A stretch of 64,000 bases of DNA from Hetaerina americana (Eukaryota; Arthropoda; Insecta; Odonata; Calopterygidae): assembly GCA_022747635.1 (NCBI GenBank), contig JAKTNV010000172.1, positions 255,501 to 319,500 of the forward strand, given 5' to 3'. Made by a program: the position numbers and the translations under genes. Numbering within the stretch: the first letter of the stretch is position 1; the number at the start of each line of letters is the position of its first letter. Positions 23,069 to 33,911 of this stretch are shown here, one piece after another. A model generated the notes under the pieces. The model had not been told where the DNA came from. It saw only the letters and a program-made list of their open reading frames with translations, and searched no databases.

Positions 23069-23247
23069 CCACCTGGTTATGCAGGTGGGAATTACGATAT
23101 CAATGCAAACTTTGATATTTTGAAATGTTTCGTTCCGCGGTTTCTCAGACCGTGGGGAAGCAGAGCGGCCAGGTCCGGAGGGGACCTGGAAGCGCACCAT
23201 GGGCCGGACTACACTTTGATCTTAGCCATTAGGCTAAGAAGAAGAGT
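23069..23247 (-). ncRNA. U2-like module U2a, alpha copy
   Basis: Same shortened distal loop. One mismatch in the CCGCGGT hairpin (ACCGTGG arm). The CR1-like copy begins about 95 bp to the right. Confidence 0.48.
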
Positions 23248-23340
23248 CGGGGGATCAAACTGTATGATTTCGCGCACGGCGCTCCTACGCGACGAAGCGC
23301 CTTGGCACGTAACACACGTGGGTAAAAGGGGAGGGGAGGA

Positions 23341-26300
23341 GGATATCTCCCTTAGTTTATCTTTGTGGTCTGATCTACCTAAGTAGTGTGGGGCCATTAT
23401 AATTCCTTCAGTGTCATATTTAAACTCGTTTGTTCTGAACCTTTCTAAAAGTCTAAGCCTCGCTTGTTCTCTCCGCACTTCAAGTGGTTCCCAGCCTAAA
23501 TCCCCTAAGAGACCTGTCACACTTGTGTTTTTATCATAACAATTTTTAACAAATCTAGCGGATTTTCTCTGGACTTTATCTAATTCTTTTTGCCAAATTT
23601 TCTCCCACGGATCCCAAATACTTGCGGCATATTCCAAATGAGGTCTAACTAGAGCAAAATAACACCTCTCTTTAACTTTTTCATTACATTTCCCCACCAC
23701 CCGTTTTATGAAGCCAAGTTTCTTTAAAGCTGATCCGCATATTGTCCTGATATGTGCTCCCCATGAAAGGCGTGGTGTTAGAACAACCCCCAAATATTTA
23801 ACTTGATTTGCCGTAGTCAATACTGAACCCTCTATTTTGTAGTTTATATCCTGTTCCTCGCTTCCTTTATTCCAAAATTTCAAAACTGCACATTTATCTA
23901 TATTAAGTGTTAATCCCCATTTATTGCACCATCCCGAGATATTGTCTAAGTCTCTAGAGAGTAGCTCGCGATCTAGTTGGCTCCTTATTTCCCTGTATAT
24001 CACCGTGTCGTCAGCAAATAACCTTAGATTGCTACTAACGTGTGTGCTTAAGTCATTTATGTATATTAAGAACAGAAGAGGCCCTATTACACTTCCCTGG
24101 GGGACGCCCGAAGTAACATCTCTCTCCGTTGAGCACAACCCATCTATGACTACTATTGGTTTGCGGTTTGACAAGAAGTCCCTAATCCAATTAATTATTT
24201 TCTCATTGATCCCATAGTATTTAAATTTGTGTAACAATTTATTGTGTGGGACTTTGTCGAAGGCTTTTTTGAAATCCAGGAATACTGCATCGACTTGGGT
24301 GTTGTTTTCTCCCGATCTAAGTATATCGTGAATGAAGAGACCAAGTTGTGTTTCGCAAGATCTGCTTTTCCTAAATCCGTGCTGGTTGTGGATTAGTATT
24401 TTCCTACTATCAAGAAATTTCATAATGTTAGTGACAATAACGTGTTCCAATATTTTACAAGAGATCGATGTTAAAGAAATGGGTCGGTAATTGGTTGGTT
24501 TATCCTTATCGCCGCCTTTATAGATGGGAGTTATATGGGCTAGCTTCCAGTCGCGAGGCACTGAGCCTTCTTCTATCGATTTTAGAAAAACAATATGTAA
24601 AAATGGGGCAATGTCGTCAGCTAATTCCTTTAATATTCTAGCAGGTATTTCTTCCGGACCAGGTGCCTTGTGTGCTTTGATACTACGGAGCAGATGTACT
24701 ATTCCCTGCTTGGTCAGTGTAAGATCGCTCATGTGTTCCCCGGGTGGGTGTGGAGGATCGTTTGGTGCGTTTGTGTTTTTGTTGTAGACGCTCTGGAAAA
24801 AATGGTTTAAAATATTTGCCTTTTTCACGCTATCTGTAATGATTTCTCCATTTTCCGTCTTCAAAGAGTGAACAGTGGGACGTTTACCCTGTATTTCCCT
24901 AACATAGGACCAGAATGACTTTGGATTTTCCTCAAGATATTCGCTTAGCATTTTAGATTTAAAAGAGTGTAGTGCTGTGCGCATAATACTTTTCGTCTTA
25001 CTACGACATTCTTTTAGTAGCTGTTTGGTTGTATTCACAAAACTTATATCGTCACTTTTTAAACTCTTTTTGAAATTTGACTGTAGCTTTCTTTGCCTTC
25101 TTAATGCCGATCTGACTTCCCCGTTGTACCATCTAGGTTCCTTACTGTCGCATTTGAGTTTGGACGGGATGTACGTCTTTATTCCTTCGCGTAAAATATT
25201 TAAGAAATAATTCCAAGTGTTCTCTGTATTTGTTGTCAGTGTTTTTGTCTTGTATTCCGGTAATTTTATCTTTAAATATTCTCTTAGTCCGTTAAAATTT
25301 GCCTTGTTGTATAGGTATATTTTACGCTTTTCTTTGTTTATTTTGACGAACTCAGTTTTTAACTCCACAAGAATAGCCTTATGGTCACTGATTCCGTCTA
25401 TTATTTCAATGTTAGTAATGATTTCGGGCATAGAAGTCGCAAAGATGTCTAGTATGCTTTGGCCCCGTGTTGGTGATTTAACTATTTGTTCTAAGGAGTG
25501 TTTTGTGAATATATGAAGGAGTTCTTGGCATGAATCTCTGTTTTTGGCAGATGTTCCCACGCAGTATTTTTCCCAGTCAATTGACGGTAGATTTGTTTCA
25601 CCAGCGATTATAGTAATACTGTTGCTTTGTCTGCTGCTGATAGTGGATATTTGTTCGTCGAGCTTGTGTAGGACATCTGTGTTAGAATCTGGGGGTCTAT
25701 AAAATGAACACACGTATAGGCTTCTGCCGTTGTAGTCCTTAATGTTGCACCAAACGCTTTCTATGTCATCTACGTCGCATTCATATCGTTGGCTACTAAG
25801 ATGTGACTTTACTGCAATGAATACTCCCCCACCCAACCTATTTGGTCTGTCCCTTCTGTAAATTGTGAAGCCGTTTGGAAAAACCTCATTGTTTGCTATA
25901 TCTCCCGTGAGCCAACTTTCTGTTCCAACTACTATGTCTGCGTTTGTACTGACAAAAATATGTTCAATATCCGATATTTTGTTTCTAATGCTACGGCAAT
26001 TTAATGTTATAATTTTAATATGGCTAATAACTTCTTGTTTTTCGGTTTTATGTACGCTAACAAAACTGTTTTGAGACGATTCGTGGTGAACAGAGACAAA
26101 AGAATTACATTCACTTGCATTGCTATCTGTTATGTATGTAGAGGCACCAATTTTATTAAATTTACGTGGGCTATATGTTGTTTTAACGCAAGTGCTTGTT
26201 TGTTCAATATTTTTGGGGATTTGAGAGGCATTACCTGAACTGAATTGACAAAAACAGCTATATTCTACTTTATTTTTCCCAATATATGACCTACGCTCTT

Positions 26301-26349
26301 GCCTACCAGCTATGCTAAACCCTCGACACGTGTTCGTGTAACCTACGCG
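23341..26349 (-). pseudogene. CR1-like ORF2: APE-type endonuclease and reverse transcriptase, 3'-truncated
   Basis: The frame is open without a stop from 26349 (just after a TAG at 26350-26352) to the junction with satellite, roughly 1000 codons. I see no ATG before the endonuclease, so the start is unclear. Endonuclease signatures in order are ITLNCRSIRNKI, VVGTESWL, YRRDRPNRLGGGV, SFYRPP, GETNLPSIDW (normally GDFN; the altered codon is at 25597-25599) and GISDHKAI. RT signatures are HNQHGFRKSRSCETQ, LDFKKAFDKVPH (about 24256-24276), SGVPQGSVIGP (about 24080-24115) and FADD (24007-24018). The protein would act in the nucleus to nick target DNA and copy the element RNA. Loss of the C-terminus and the GDFN change make this copy probably inactive. 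Confidence 0.9.
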
Positions 26350-27243
26350 CTACCAACTGCGATGCCTCGGCAGTATAATGGACCCCGGAGCGATTAAGGG
26401 GTACCCGACACGATGAGAGGACGGGCCTCAGATCAACGAAGTCCGCTCCGATTCCCCGGCAAAATCCCAGCAATCTCTGATTTAAACCCTCAATGCGGCT
26501 CCAAACGAGCCTTCCACAGTCTGAACGCGGCACAATACTACATATACTTAATTTAATTGGGACCTACAACTCTGCCTCGACTCGTTTCACCTCCGAGTGT
26601 ATCTCCTTAAAGGAGCGCAGGATCTCTTCAGATCCACGTTCCGAGGCGTCGTTTGTCCCGACATGAGCCACAATGCGTAGCTTGGAGCAGCCCGTATTAC
26701 TGACGGCCGCCTTCACCGCCAGCGTCGCCTGGGGTACCCCGCCGCCCGGTATACACCAGGACGACAAGAATCCAACACCTCCCTCCTGTTGGACTCTGCG
26801 GCGCAGCGGGTTCATTATACGCCGGACATTTGAACTACCTAATATAACGGTTCCCTCCCTCCCCGACCGCTGATGCCTTATCCTAGGCAGTGCCCTCGGA
26901 GTAGGGATAGGGGCTGCAGGTACGGTGGTGCTGTCATCCGACAGCACCTGGTACCTGTTGGAGACGGGGATGGTATCTGCCTCCGCAGAGTCCAATCCTC
27001 GCCGCAGCGTTACCTTCCCCTTGCCCCGAGAGACGACCCTCCAATCGTCCGACCTACGGACGTGAGACACTCCCTCGTTGAGAGATGGGACACGGGGTAG
27101 GTCTCTAATCGCCCAGCCACGTGTTGCATTCGGACGAATCCGTGCACCCCTATGGGCGTGGCGGGTTTTCGAATTCCCAACCTGAGCACCATCTCTCCCG
27201 AGGGGAGCCCTCCGGCCGGCGATCTCCGATCGAAGCTCCCGCA
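26315..27243 (-). pseudogene. CR1-like ORF1 with SGNH/GDSL-esterase-like domain, one internal stop
   Basis: Some CR1-group elements carry an ORF1 with an SGNH hydrolase fold. Here the N-terminal part is basic and low in complexity. Then come TVILGSSNVRRI (block I position, where GDS is usual, so the aspartate is replaced), RIVAHVGTNDAS (block III GTND) and, near the end, NRSGVHYT (block V, catalytic histidine, with the usual aspartate replaced by serine). A single in-frame TAG at 26561-26563 interrupts an otherwise open frame that ends at 26315-26317. The 5' end is probably truncated, and open frame continues upstream into satellite by chance. Confidence 0.78.
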
Positions 27244-28577
27244 CCAATCCCGTACGTATCCGAGCAGGGCGGATGATTTGAACTACGCGCGGTTTCATTT
27301 TCGGCCGCGACGATGGTCAAGCGACAGTTATTCGAGCTTTACGCCCGATCGGTTTTGTTGACCTCCTCACTCCAGCAGGTATTTGTGAAAGATTATATCA
27401 ACCAAAAAACCATCATCTCAAATCGCCAAACAATTTAAATGTCTTCCCGATTCCACTCTCACTGGCCCAGACCAGCCATAGAAACCGAGAAGAGGTTGAG
27501 TGCCTTCAGCGCGTAACTCGGCCGCCACTATGGAGCTGGGAATCACACGCTCAATGCAAACTTTGATATTTTGAAATGTTTCGTTCCGCGGTTTCTCAGA
27601 CCGCGGGGAAGCAGAGCGGCCTGGTCCGTAGGGGACCTGGAAGCCCACCATGGGCCGGACTACACTTTGATCTTAGCCATAAGGCTAAGAAGAAGAATCG
27701 GGGGACCAAACTGTATGATTTTTCGCGGACGGCGCTCCTACGCGCCGAAGCGCCTTGGCACGTGCAACCCGTGGGTAAAAGGGAAGGGGAGGAGTCGGGC
27801 ACGAATGCCACGACGTTCCTCCTCTACTGATTGCGGGAGGAGGGGGGCGGAGGACCTAGCACGCGAGGATTCATTCTGGTGGGCGCGACGCGCTAAATTT
27901 AAAATTAATTATGTTGAAATTTTTCGTTCCGCAGTCCCTTAAAAACGGGAAAACCCTCCGTCGCACCCCTCTGTCTTCAGCATTTACATCTTTTAAACAT
28001 TTTGTTAGTTCAAAAGGAAAATTTTTCAATTAACATTCCACGGTGTTTCAGGCCGTAGAATATTGTCCACCAGGCCCCGTGGTGCAATGATTTAATGCCC
28101 TCACATGCCCCCACGTCCTTCACATAAAAACGGGGGGGGCGGGTACCATTAGAAAAGCATCCTCGCGTGCTAGTTCCTCCGCCCTCTTCCACCTCTCGAT
28201 TCTGCTGAGTAGGAAATTCGAGTCGTCGAGGCCCCCTACTCCACCGGGCGGTGTGTACGAAGGCACTACGGCGCTTAGGATGCGCAGTCCGGTAAAAATC
28301 ATACACTTCATCTATATCTATATAATACCCCGCAAGCAGCCGCAAGGGCGATTGACGTGGGGTGTTAGGTCACCAACTGTAAAAAGGAAATATACCACAT
28401 GCAAAAGAAACAACACGCAAAGGTACACCCACAGCAGCGCACACACTCATGCAAAAATCCCTTCATCCAATACTGATGCAAACGCCTATACCGCTAAAAA
28501 ACTGACCTCCTTGATGCAGCACGGAAGCCATCCTACAACACGGAAGCAAGGACAAACAAGCAAGAAATTTAAACATC
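27244..28577 (+). repeat. Satellite, orientation B, alpha' partial unit
   Basis: The satellite resumes about 550 bp earlier in the unit than where it stopped at 23340, so the phase is not kept across the CR1 copy. The sequence is a different subfamily, alpha', then beta. It ends at an orientation switch inside the short shared string CTACC. Confidence 0.9.
27524..27699 (-). ncRNA. U2-like module U2a, alpha' copy
   Basis: Stem-loop I is perfect (CTTAGCC-ATAA-GGCTAAG on the plus strand). The 8-bp hairpin is weakened (CTGGTCC with GTAGG loop) and the distal hairpin is replaced by CCACTATGGAGCTGG. Confidence 0.45.
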
Positions 28578-28622
28578 ACTACCGGTCCATGGCGGACTTG
28601 CAAGTGCACCGGGGGCCGGACC

Positions 28623-28661
28623 TCAATTTGATCTTAGCCACAAGGCCGAGAAGAAGAAATG
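28623..28661 (-). ncRNA. U2-like 5' domain, U2b (beta), at an orientation switch
   Basis: Canonical CTTCTCGGCC head. The orientation switch lies about 45 bp to the left, so the rest of the module is cut off. Confidence 0.4.
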
Positions 28662-30093
28662 AGGGAGCCATAATGTATGAGTTTTCGTCGAAAAATTAAT
28701 AGGTTAAGGGTTGGAATCATTGGCTGCAAGACGACTCAATGCAAGATTGAAATTATTGAATAAATTTGATCCGCATGTCTCAGAACCGGGGTCTCGCAAA
28801 TTATTCGTACTAATATATACATTGGTCGCTTGGATCATGCATATAAAATTCGGGAAATAGATGCCAGAGCTAGAAGACTTAAGGACATCTTCTCCCCCCG
28901 GTCAATACGGGATAGCAACTGACGGGTTATAGATAAGAGAAATTCCACTAGCCACCCTCAGCGTCTAAAAAATCATTAGTTGTATTTATATTGCATGCTC
29001 TTCCACTAACCTTATGCGTTTTTTATAATCCATTCTTTCCGAATGACCACATTTGTGTTTATTTCATCTGTTTTTAAATTTCCATTTCATTTCCTCGTCC
29101 CTCTCCGCGGGGGGAAATTCCTGCTACCTGCAACGTTGGGTCGCATTCCCTGCCTTTTGCAGACTCTTTCGGGGTGGAGTGCTATGTGGTACATTTTCAT
29201 GTGGTGGTGATGTTTAAATTTCTTGCTTGTTTGTCCTTGCTTCCGCGTTGTAGGATGGCTTCCGTGCTGCATCAAGGGGGTCAGTTTTTTAGTTTTTTTG
29301 CGGTATAGGCATTGCATGAGTATTGGATGAAGGGATTTTTGCATGAGTGTGTGCGCTGCTGTGGGTGTATCTTTGCGTGTTGTTTCTTTTGCATGTGGTA
29401 TATTTCCTTTTTACAGTTGGTGACCTAACACCCCACGTCAATCGCCCTTGCGGCTGCCTGCGGGGTATTATATAGATATAGATGAAGTGTATGATTTTTA
29501 CCGGACTGCGCATCCTAAGCGCCGTAGTGCCTTCGTACACACCGCCCGGTGGAGTAGGGGGCCTCGACGACTCGAATTTCCTACTCCGCAGAATCGAGAG
29601 GTGGAAGGGGGCGGAGGAACTAGCACGCGAGGATGCTTTTCTAATGGTACCCGCCCCCCCCGTTTTTATGTGAAGGACGTGGGGGCATGTGAGGGCATTA
29701 AATCATGGCACCACGGGGCCTGGTGGACAATATTCTACGGCCTGAAACACCGTGGAATGTTAATTGAAAATTTTTCGTTTTGAACTAACAAAATGTTTAA
29801 AAGATGTAAATGCTGAAGACAGAGGGGTGCGACGGAGGGTTTTCCCGTTTTTAAGGGACTGCGGAACGAAAAATTTCAACATAATAAATTTTAAATTTAG
29901 CGCGTCGCGCCCACCAGAATGAATCCTTGCGTGCTAGGTCCTCCGCCCCCCTCCTCCCGCAATCAGTAGAAGAGGAACGTCTTGGCATTCAAGCCCGACT
30001 CCTCCCCTCCCCTTCTACCCACGGGTGGCACGTGCCAAGGCGCTTCGGCGCGTAGGAGCGCCGTCCGCGAAAAATCATACAGTTTGGTCCCCC

Positions 30094-30276
30094 GATTCTT
30101 CTTCTTAGCCTTATGGCTAAGATCAAAGCGTAGTCCGGCCCACGGTGCGCTTCCAGGTCCCCTCCGGACCGGGCCGCTCTGCTTCCCCGCGGTCTGAGAC
30201 ACCGCGGAACGAAACATTTCAAAATTTCAAAGTTTGCATTGATCGCGTGATTCCCAGCTGCATAGTCCAGGTTGCG
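30094..30276 (+). ncRNA. U2-like module U2a, alpha' copy in inverted island
   Basis: Nearly identical to the copy at 5493, including AAAGCGTAGTCC after stem-loop I. Confidence 0.5.
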
Positions 30277-30650
30277 GCCGAGTTACGCGCTCAAGGCACT
30301 CAACCTCTTTTCGGTTTCTATGGCTGGTGTTGGCCAGTACGAGTGGAATCGGGAAGACATTTAAATTGTTTGGCGATTTGAGATGATGGTTTTTTGGTTT
30401 ATATAATCTTTCACAAATACCTGCTGGAGTGAGGAGGTCAACAAAACCGATCGGGCGTAAAGCTCGAATAACTGTCGCTTGACCATCGTCGCGGTCGAAA
30501 ATGAAACCGCGCGTAGTTCAAATCATCCGCCCTGCACGGATACGTACGGGATTGACGAAGAGTTCCCCCGGGGGTCCTAAAGCGGCCGTGCGGCCTCGGT
30601 GCTCAAGCTACCGGTCCATTGCGGACTTGAAAGTGCACCGGGGGCCGGAC

Positions 30651-30690
30651 CTCAATTTGATCTTAACCATAAGGCCAAGAAGAAGAAATG
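30651..30690 (-). ncRNA. U2-like 5' domain, U2b (alpha')
   Basis: Same form as at 6050. Confidence 0.38.
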
Positions 30691-31973
30691 AGGGTGCCAT
30701 AATGTATGAGTTTTTATATAAATATTCATGGATTTAGTGTTGGAATCATTGGCTGCAAGACGACTCAATGCAAGATTGAAATGATTGAATAAATTTGATC
30801 CGCATGGCTCAGCACCGAGGTCTCGCAAATTATTCGTCCTAATATATACATTGGTCGCTTGGATCATGCATATAAAAATCAAGAAATAGATGCCAGAGCT
30901 AGAAGACTTAAGGACTCCATTTCCCCCCGGACAATACGGGATAGCAACTGCAGGGTTATAGATAGCAAAAATTCCTCTAGCCACCCTCAGCGTCTAAAAA
31001 ATCATTAGTTGTATGTATTATGCATGCTCTTCCACTAACCTTATGCGTTTTGTTATAATGCATTCTTTCCGAATGACCACATTTGTGTTTATTTCATCTG
31101 TTTTTATGTTTCCATTTCATTTCCTCGTCCCTCTCCGCGGGGGGAAATTCCTGCTACCAGCAACGTTGGGTCGAATTCCTTGCCTTTTACAGACTCTTTC
31201 GGGGAGGAGTGCTACGTGGTACATTTTCATGTGGTAGTGATGTTTAAATTTCTTGCTTGTTTGTCCTGGCTTCCGTGTTGTAGGATGGCTTCCGTGCTGC
31301 ATCATGGGGTGCAGTTTTTTAGTTGTTTTGCGGTATATGCGTTTGCATGAGTATTGGATGAAGGGATTTTTGCATAAGTGTGTGCGCTGCTGTGGGTGTA
31401 TTTTTGCGTGTTGTTTCTTTTGCATGTGGTGTATTTCCTTTTTACAGTTGGTGACCTAACACCCCACGCCACACGCCCTTGCGGCTGCTAACGGGGTATT
31501 ATGTAGATATAGATGAACTTTATGTTTTTTACCGGACTGCGCATCCTAAGCGCCGAAGTGCCTTCGCACACACTGCCCGGTGGAGTAGGGGGCCTCGACG
31601 ACTCGAATTTCCTACTCCACAGAATCTAGAGGTGGAAGGGGGCGGAGGAACTAGCACGCGAGGATGCTTTTCTAATAGCCCCCGCCGCCCCGTTTTTATG
31701 TGAAGGACGTGGTGGCATGGGAGGGCATTAAATCATGGCACCACGGGGCCTGGTGGACAATATTCTACGGCCTGAAACACCGTGGAATGTTAATTGAAAA
31801 TTTTTCCTTTTGAACAAACAAAATGTTTAAAAGATGTAAATGCTGAAGACCGAGGGGGCGACGGAGGGCTTTCCCGTTTTCTAAGGGACCGCGGAACGAA
31901 AAATTTCAAAATTATAAATTTTAAATTTAGCGCGTCGCGCCCGCGAGAATGAAAGCCGCGGATAACTCGGCCG

Positions 31974-32150
31974 CCACCTGGACTATGCAGGTGGGAATCA
32001 CGATATCAATGCAAACTTTGAAATTTTGAAATGTTCGTTCCGCGGTTTCTCAGACCGCGGGGAAGCAGAGCGGCCAGGTCCGGAGGGGACCTGGAAGCGC
32101 ACCATTGGCCGGACTACACTTTGATCTTAGCCATTAGGCTAAGAAGAAGA
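31974..32150 (-). ncRNA. U2-like module U2a at an orientation switch
   Basis: Begins about 20 bp from the A-to-B switch. All five stems are intact apart from AAATTT replacing part of the ATATCAA hairpin arm. Confidence 0.48.
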
Positions 32151-33550
32151 GTCGGGGGATCAAACTGTATGATTTCGCGCACGGCGCTCCTACGCGACGA
32201 AGCGCCTTGGCACGTGCCACCCGTGGGTAAAAGGGGAGGGGAGGAGTCGGGCTCGAATGCCAAGACGTTCCTCCTCTACTGATTGCGGGAGGAGGGGGGC
32301 GGAGGACCTAGCACGAGAGGATTCATTCTGGTGGGCGCGACGCGCTGAATTTAAAATTTATTTTGTTGAAATTTTTCGTTCCGCAGTCCCTTAGAAAACG
32401 GGAAAACCCTCCGTCGCACCCCTCTGTCTTCAGCATTTACATCTTTTAAACATTTTGTTAGTTCAAAACGAAAAATTTTCAATTAACATTCCACGGTGTT
32501 TCAGGCCGTAGAATATTGTCCACCAGGCCCCGTGGTGCCATGATTTAATGCCCTCCCATGCCGCCACGTCCTTCACATAAAAACGGGGCGGCGGGGGCCA
32601 TTAGAAGAGCATCCTCGCGTGCTAGTTCCTCCGCCCCCTTCCACCTCTCGATTCTGCGGAGTAGGAAATTCGATTCGTCGAGGCCCCCTACTCCACCGGG
32701 CGATGTGTACGAAGGCACTACGGCGCTTAGGATGCGCAGTCCGGTAAAAATCATACACTTCATCTATATCTATATAATACCCCGCAAGCAGCCGCAAGGG
32801 CGATTGACGTGGGGTGTTAGGTCACCAACTGTAAAAAGGAAATATACCACATGCAAAAGAAACAACACGCAAAGATACACCCACAGCAGCGCACACACCC
32901 ATGCAAAAATCCCTTCATCCAATACTGATGCAAACGCCTATACCGCAAAAAAACTAAAAAACTGACCCCCTTGATGCAGCACGGAAGCCATCCTACAACA
33001 CGGAAGCAAGGACAAACAAGCAAGAAATTTAAACATCACCACCACATGAAAATGTACAGCATAGCACTCCACCCCGAAAGAGTCTGTAAAAGGCAGGGAA
33101 TGCGGAGAGGGACGAGGAAATGAAATGGAAACTTAAAAACAGATGAAATAAACACAAATGTGGTCATTCGGAAAGAATGGATTATAACAAAACGCATAAG
33201 GTTAGTGGAAGAGCATGCAATATAAATACAACTAATGATTTTTTATACGCTGAGGGTGGCTAGTGGAATTTCTCCTATCTATAACCCGTCAGTTGCTATC
33301 CCGTATTGACGGGGGGAGAAGATGTCCTTAAGTCTTCTAGCTCTGGCATCTATTTCCCGAATTTTATATGCATGATCCAAGCGACCAATGTATATATTAG
33401 TACGAATAATTTGCGAGACCCCGGTTCTGAGACATGCGGATCAAATTTATTCAATAATTTCAATCTTGCATTGAGTCGTCTTTCAGCCAATGATTCCAAC
33501 CCTTAACCCATGAATATTTCGACGAAAACTCATACATTATGGCTACCTCA

Positions 33551-33590
33551 TTTCTTCTTCTCGGCCTTATGGCTAAGATCAAATTGAGGT
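33551..33590 (+). ncRNA. U2-like 5' domain, U2b, best match to canonical U2
   Basis: The run CTTCTCGGCCTTATGGC followed by TAAGATCAAA agrees, from memory, with the arthropod U2 5' end over about 27 nt. It then departs: ATTGAGGTCC stands where U2 has GTGTAGTATC, so the branch-site recognition sequence is lost. The downstream sequence has fewer clear stems than U2a. Confidence 0.45.
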
Positions 33591-33911
33591 CCGGCCCCCG
33601 GTGCCCTTGCAAGTCCGCCATGGACCGGTAGCTTGAGCAACGAGGCCGCACCGCCGCCATAGGACCCCCGGGGCACCCTTCGTCAATCGCGTACGTATCC
33701 GAGCAGGGTGGATGATTTGAACGACGCGCGGTTTCATTTTCGGCCGCGACGACGGTCAAACGACAGTTTTTCGAGCTTTACGCCCGATCGGTTTTGTTGA
33801 CCACCACATTCCGACAGGTATTTGTGGAAGAAAATATCTACCAAGAAACCATTATCTCAAATACCCAAAAAATTTAAATTCCCCCCCGATTCCTCCCGTA
33901 CTGGCCGAGAC

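Larger units (their letters stand above)
12492..23340 (+). repeat. Satellite, orientation B, about 5.3 alpha units
   Basis: Landmark GGTGTTAGGTCACC recurs near 13767, 15796, 17825, 19853 and 21882, giving spacings of 2028-2029 bp. Neighbouring units are nearly identical and share private changes: the three units with U2a at 19.0, 21.0 and 23.1 kb all have the same shortened loop, GTTATG instead of GACTATG, in the distal hairpin. This is the pattern expected from recent unequal exchange. The block stops abruptly at the 3.9-kb CR1-like copy. Confidence 0.95.
23341..27243 (-). mobile_element. CR1-like non-LTR retrotransposon, 3.9-kb copy with ORF1 and ORF2
   Basis: This is the longest copy, on the minus strand. 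It holds an SGNH-esterase-type ORF1 followed by an endonuclease-RT ORF2. Its 3' end is lost: the element stops at the HKDKLREI block, about 30 codons and the whole 3' UTR and tail short of the other copies. It is joined directly to satellite (GGGGAGGAGGATATCTCCC). The 5' end is joined to satellite at about 27243, also without a visible target duplication. Satellite phase is not kept across it. Missing 3' ends are not produced by ordinary target-primed insertion, so later deletion or recombination is likely. Confidence 0.92.
28578..31953 (-). repeat. Satellite, orientation A, inverted island of about 1.7 units
   Basis: This 3.4-kb island runs opposite to the satellite on both sides. It begins within the U2b module and ends just after a CGCGTCGCGCCC motif. 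Beta sequence gives way to alpha' near 29.8 kb and back to beta near 31.8 kb. Confidence 0.92.
31954..33911 (+). repeat. Satellite, orientation B, partial unit
   Basis: Orientation B resumes just upstream of a U2a module. From about 32665 the sequence matches the region starting near 7320, including shared private changes such as GATTCGTCGAGG and GGGCGATGTG. A 36-bp stretch near 33105 that is present in the other copy is missing here. Confidence 0.9.

Noticed and set aside
23209..23340. Extension of the CR1 ORF2 reading frame past the HKDKLREI block
   Set aside because: From about 23341 the codons are satellite sequence in a chance open frame, as comparison with neighbouring units shows.
26873..27361. 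Plus-strand open frames opposite ORF1 of the CR1-like element
   Set aside because: They are antisense shadows of the GC-rich ORF1; the esterase-like motifs are on the minus strand.
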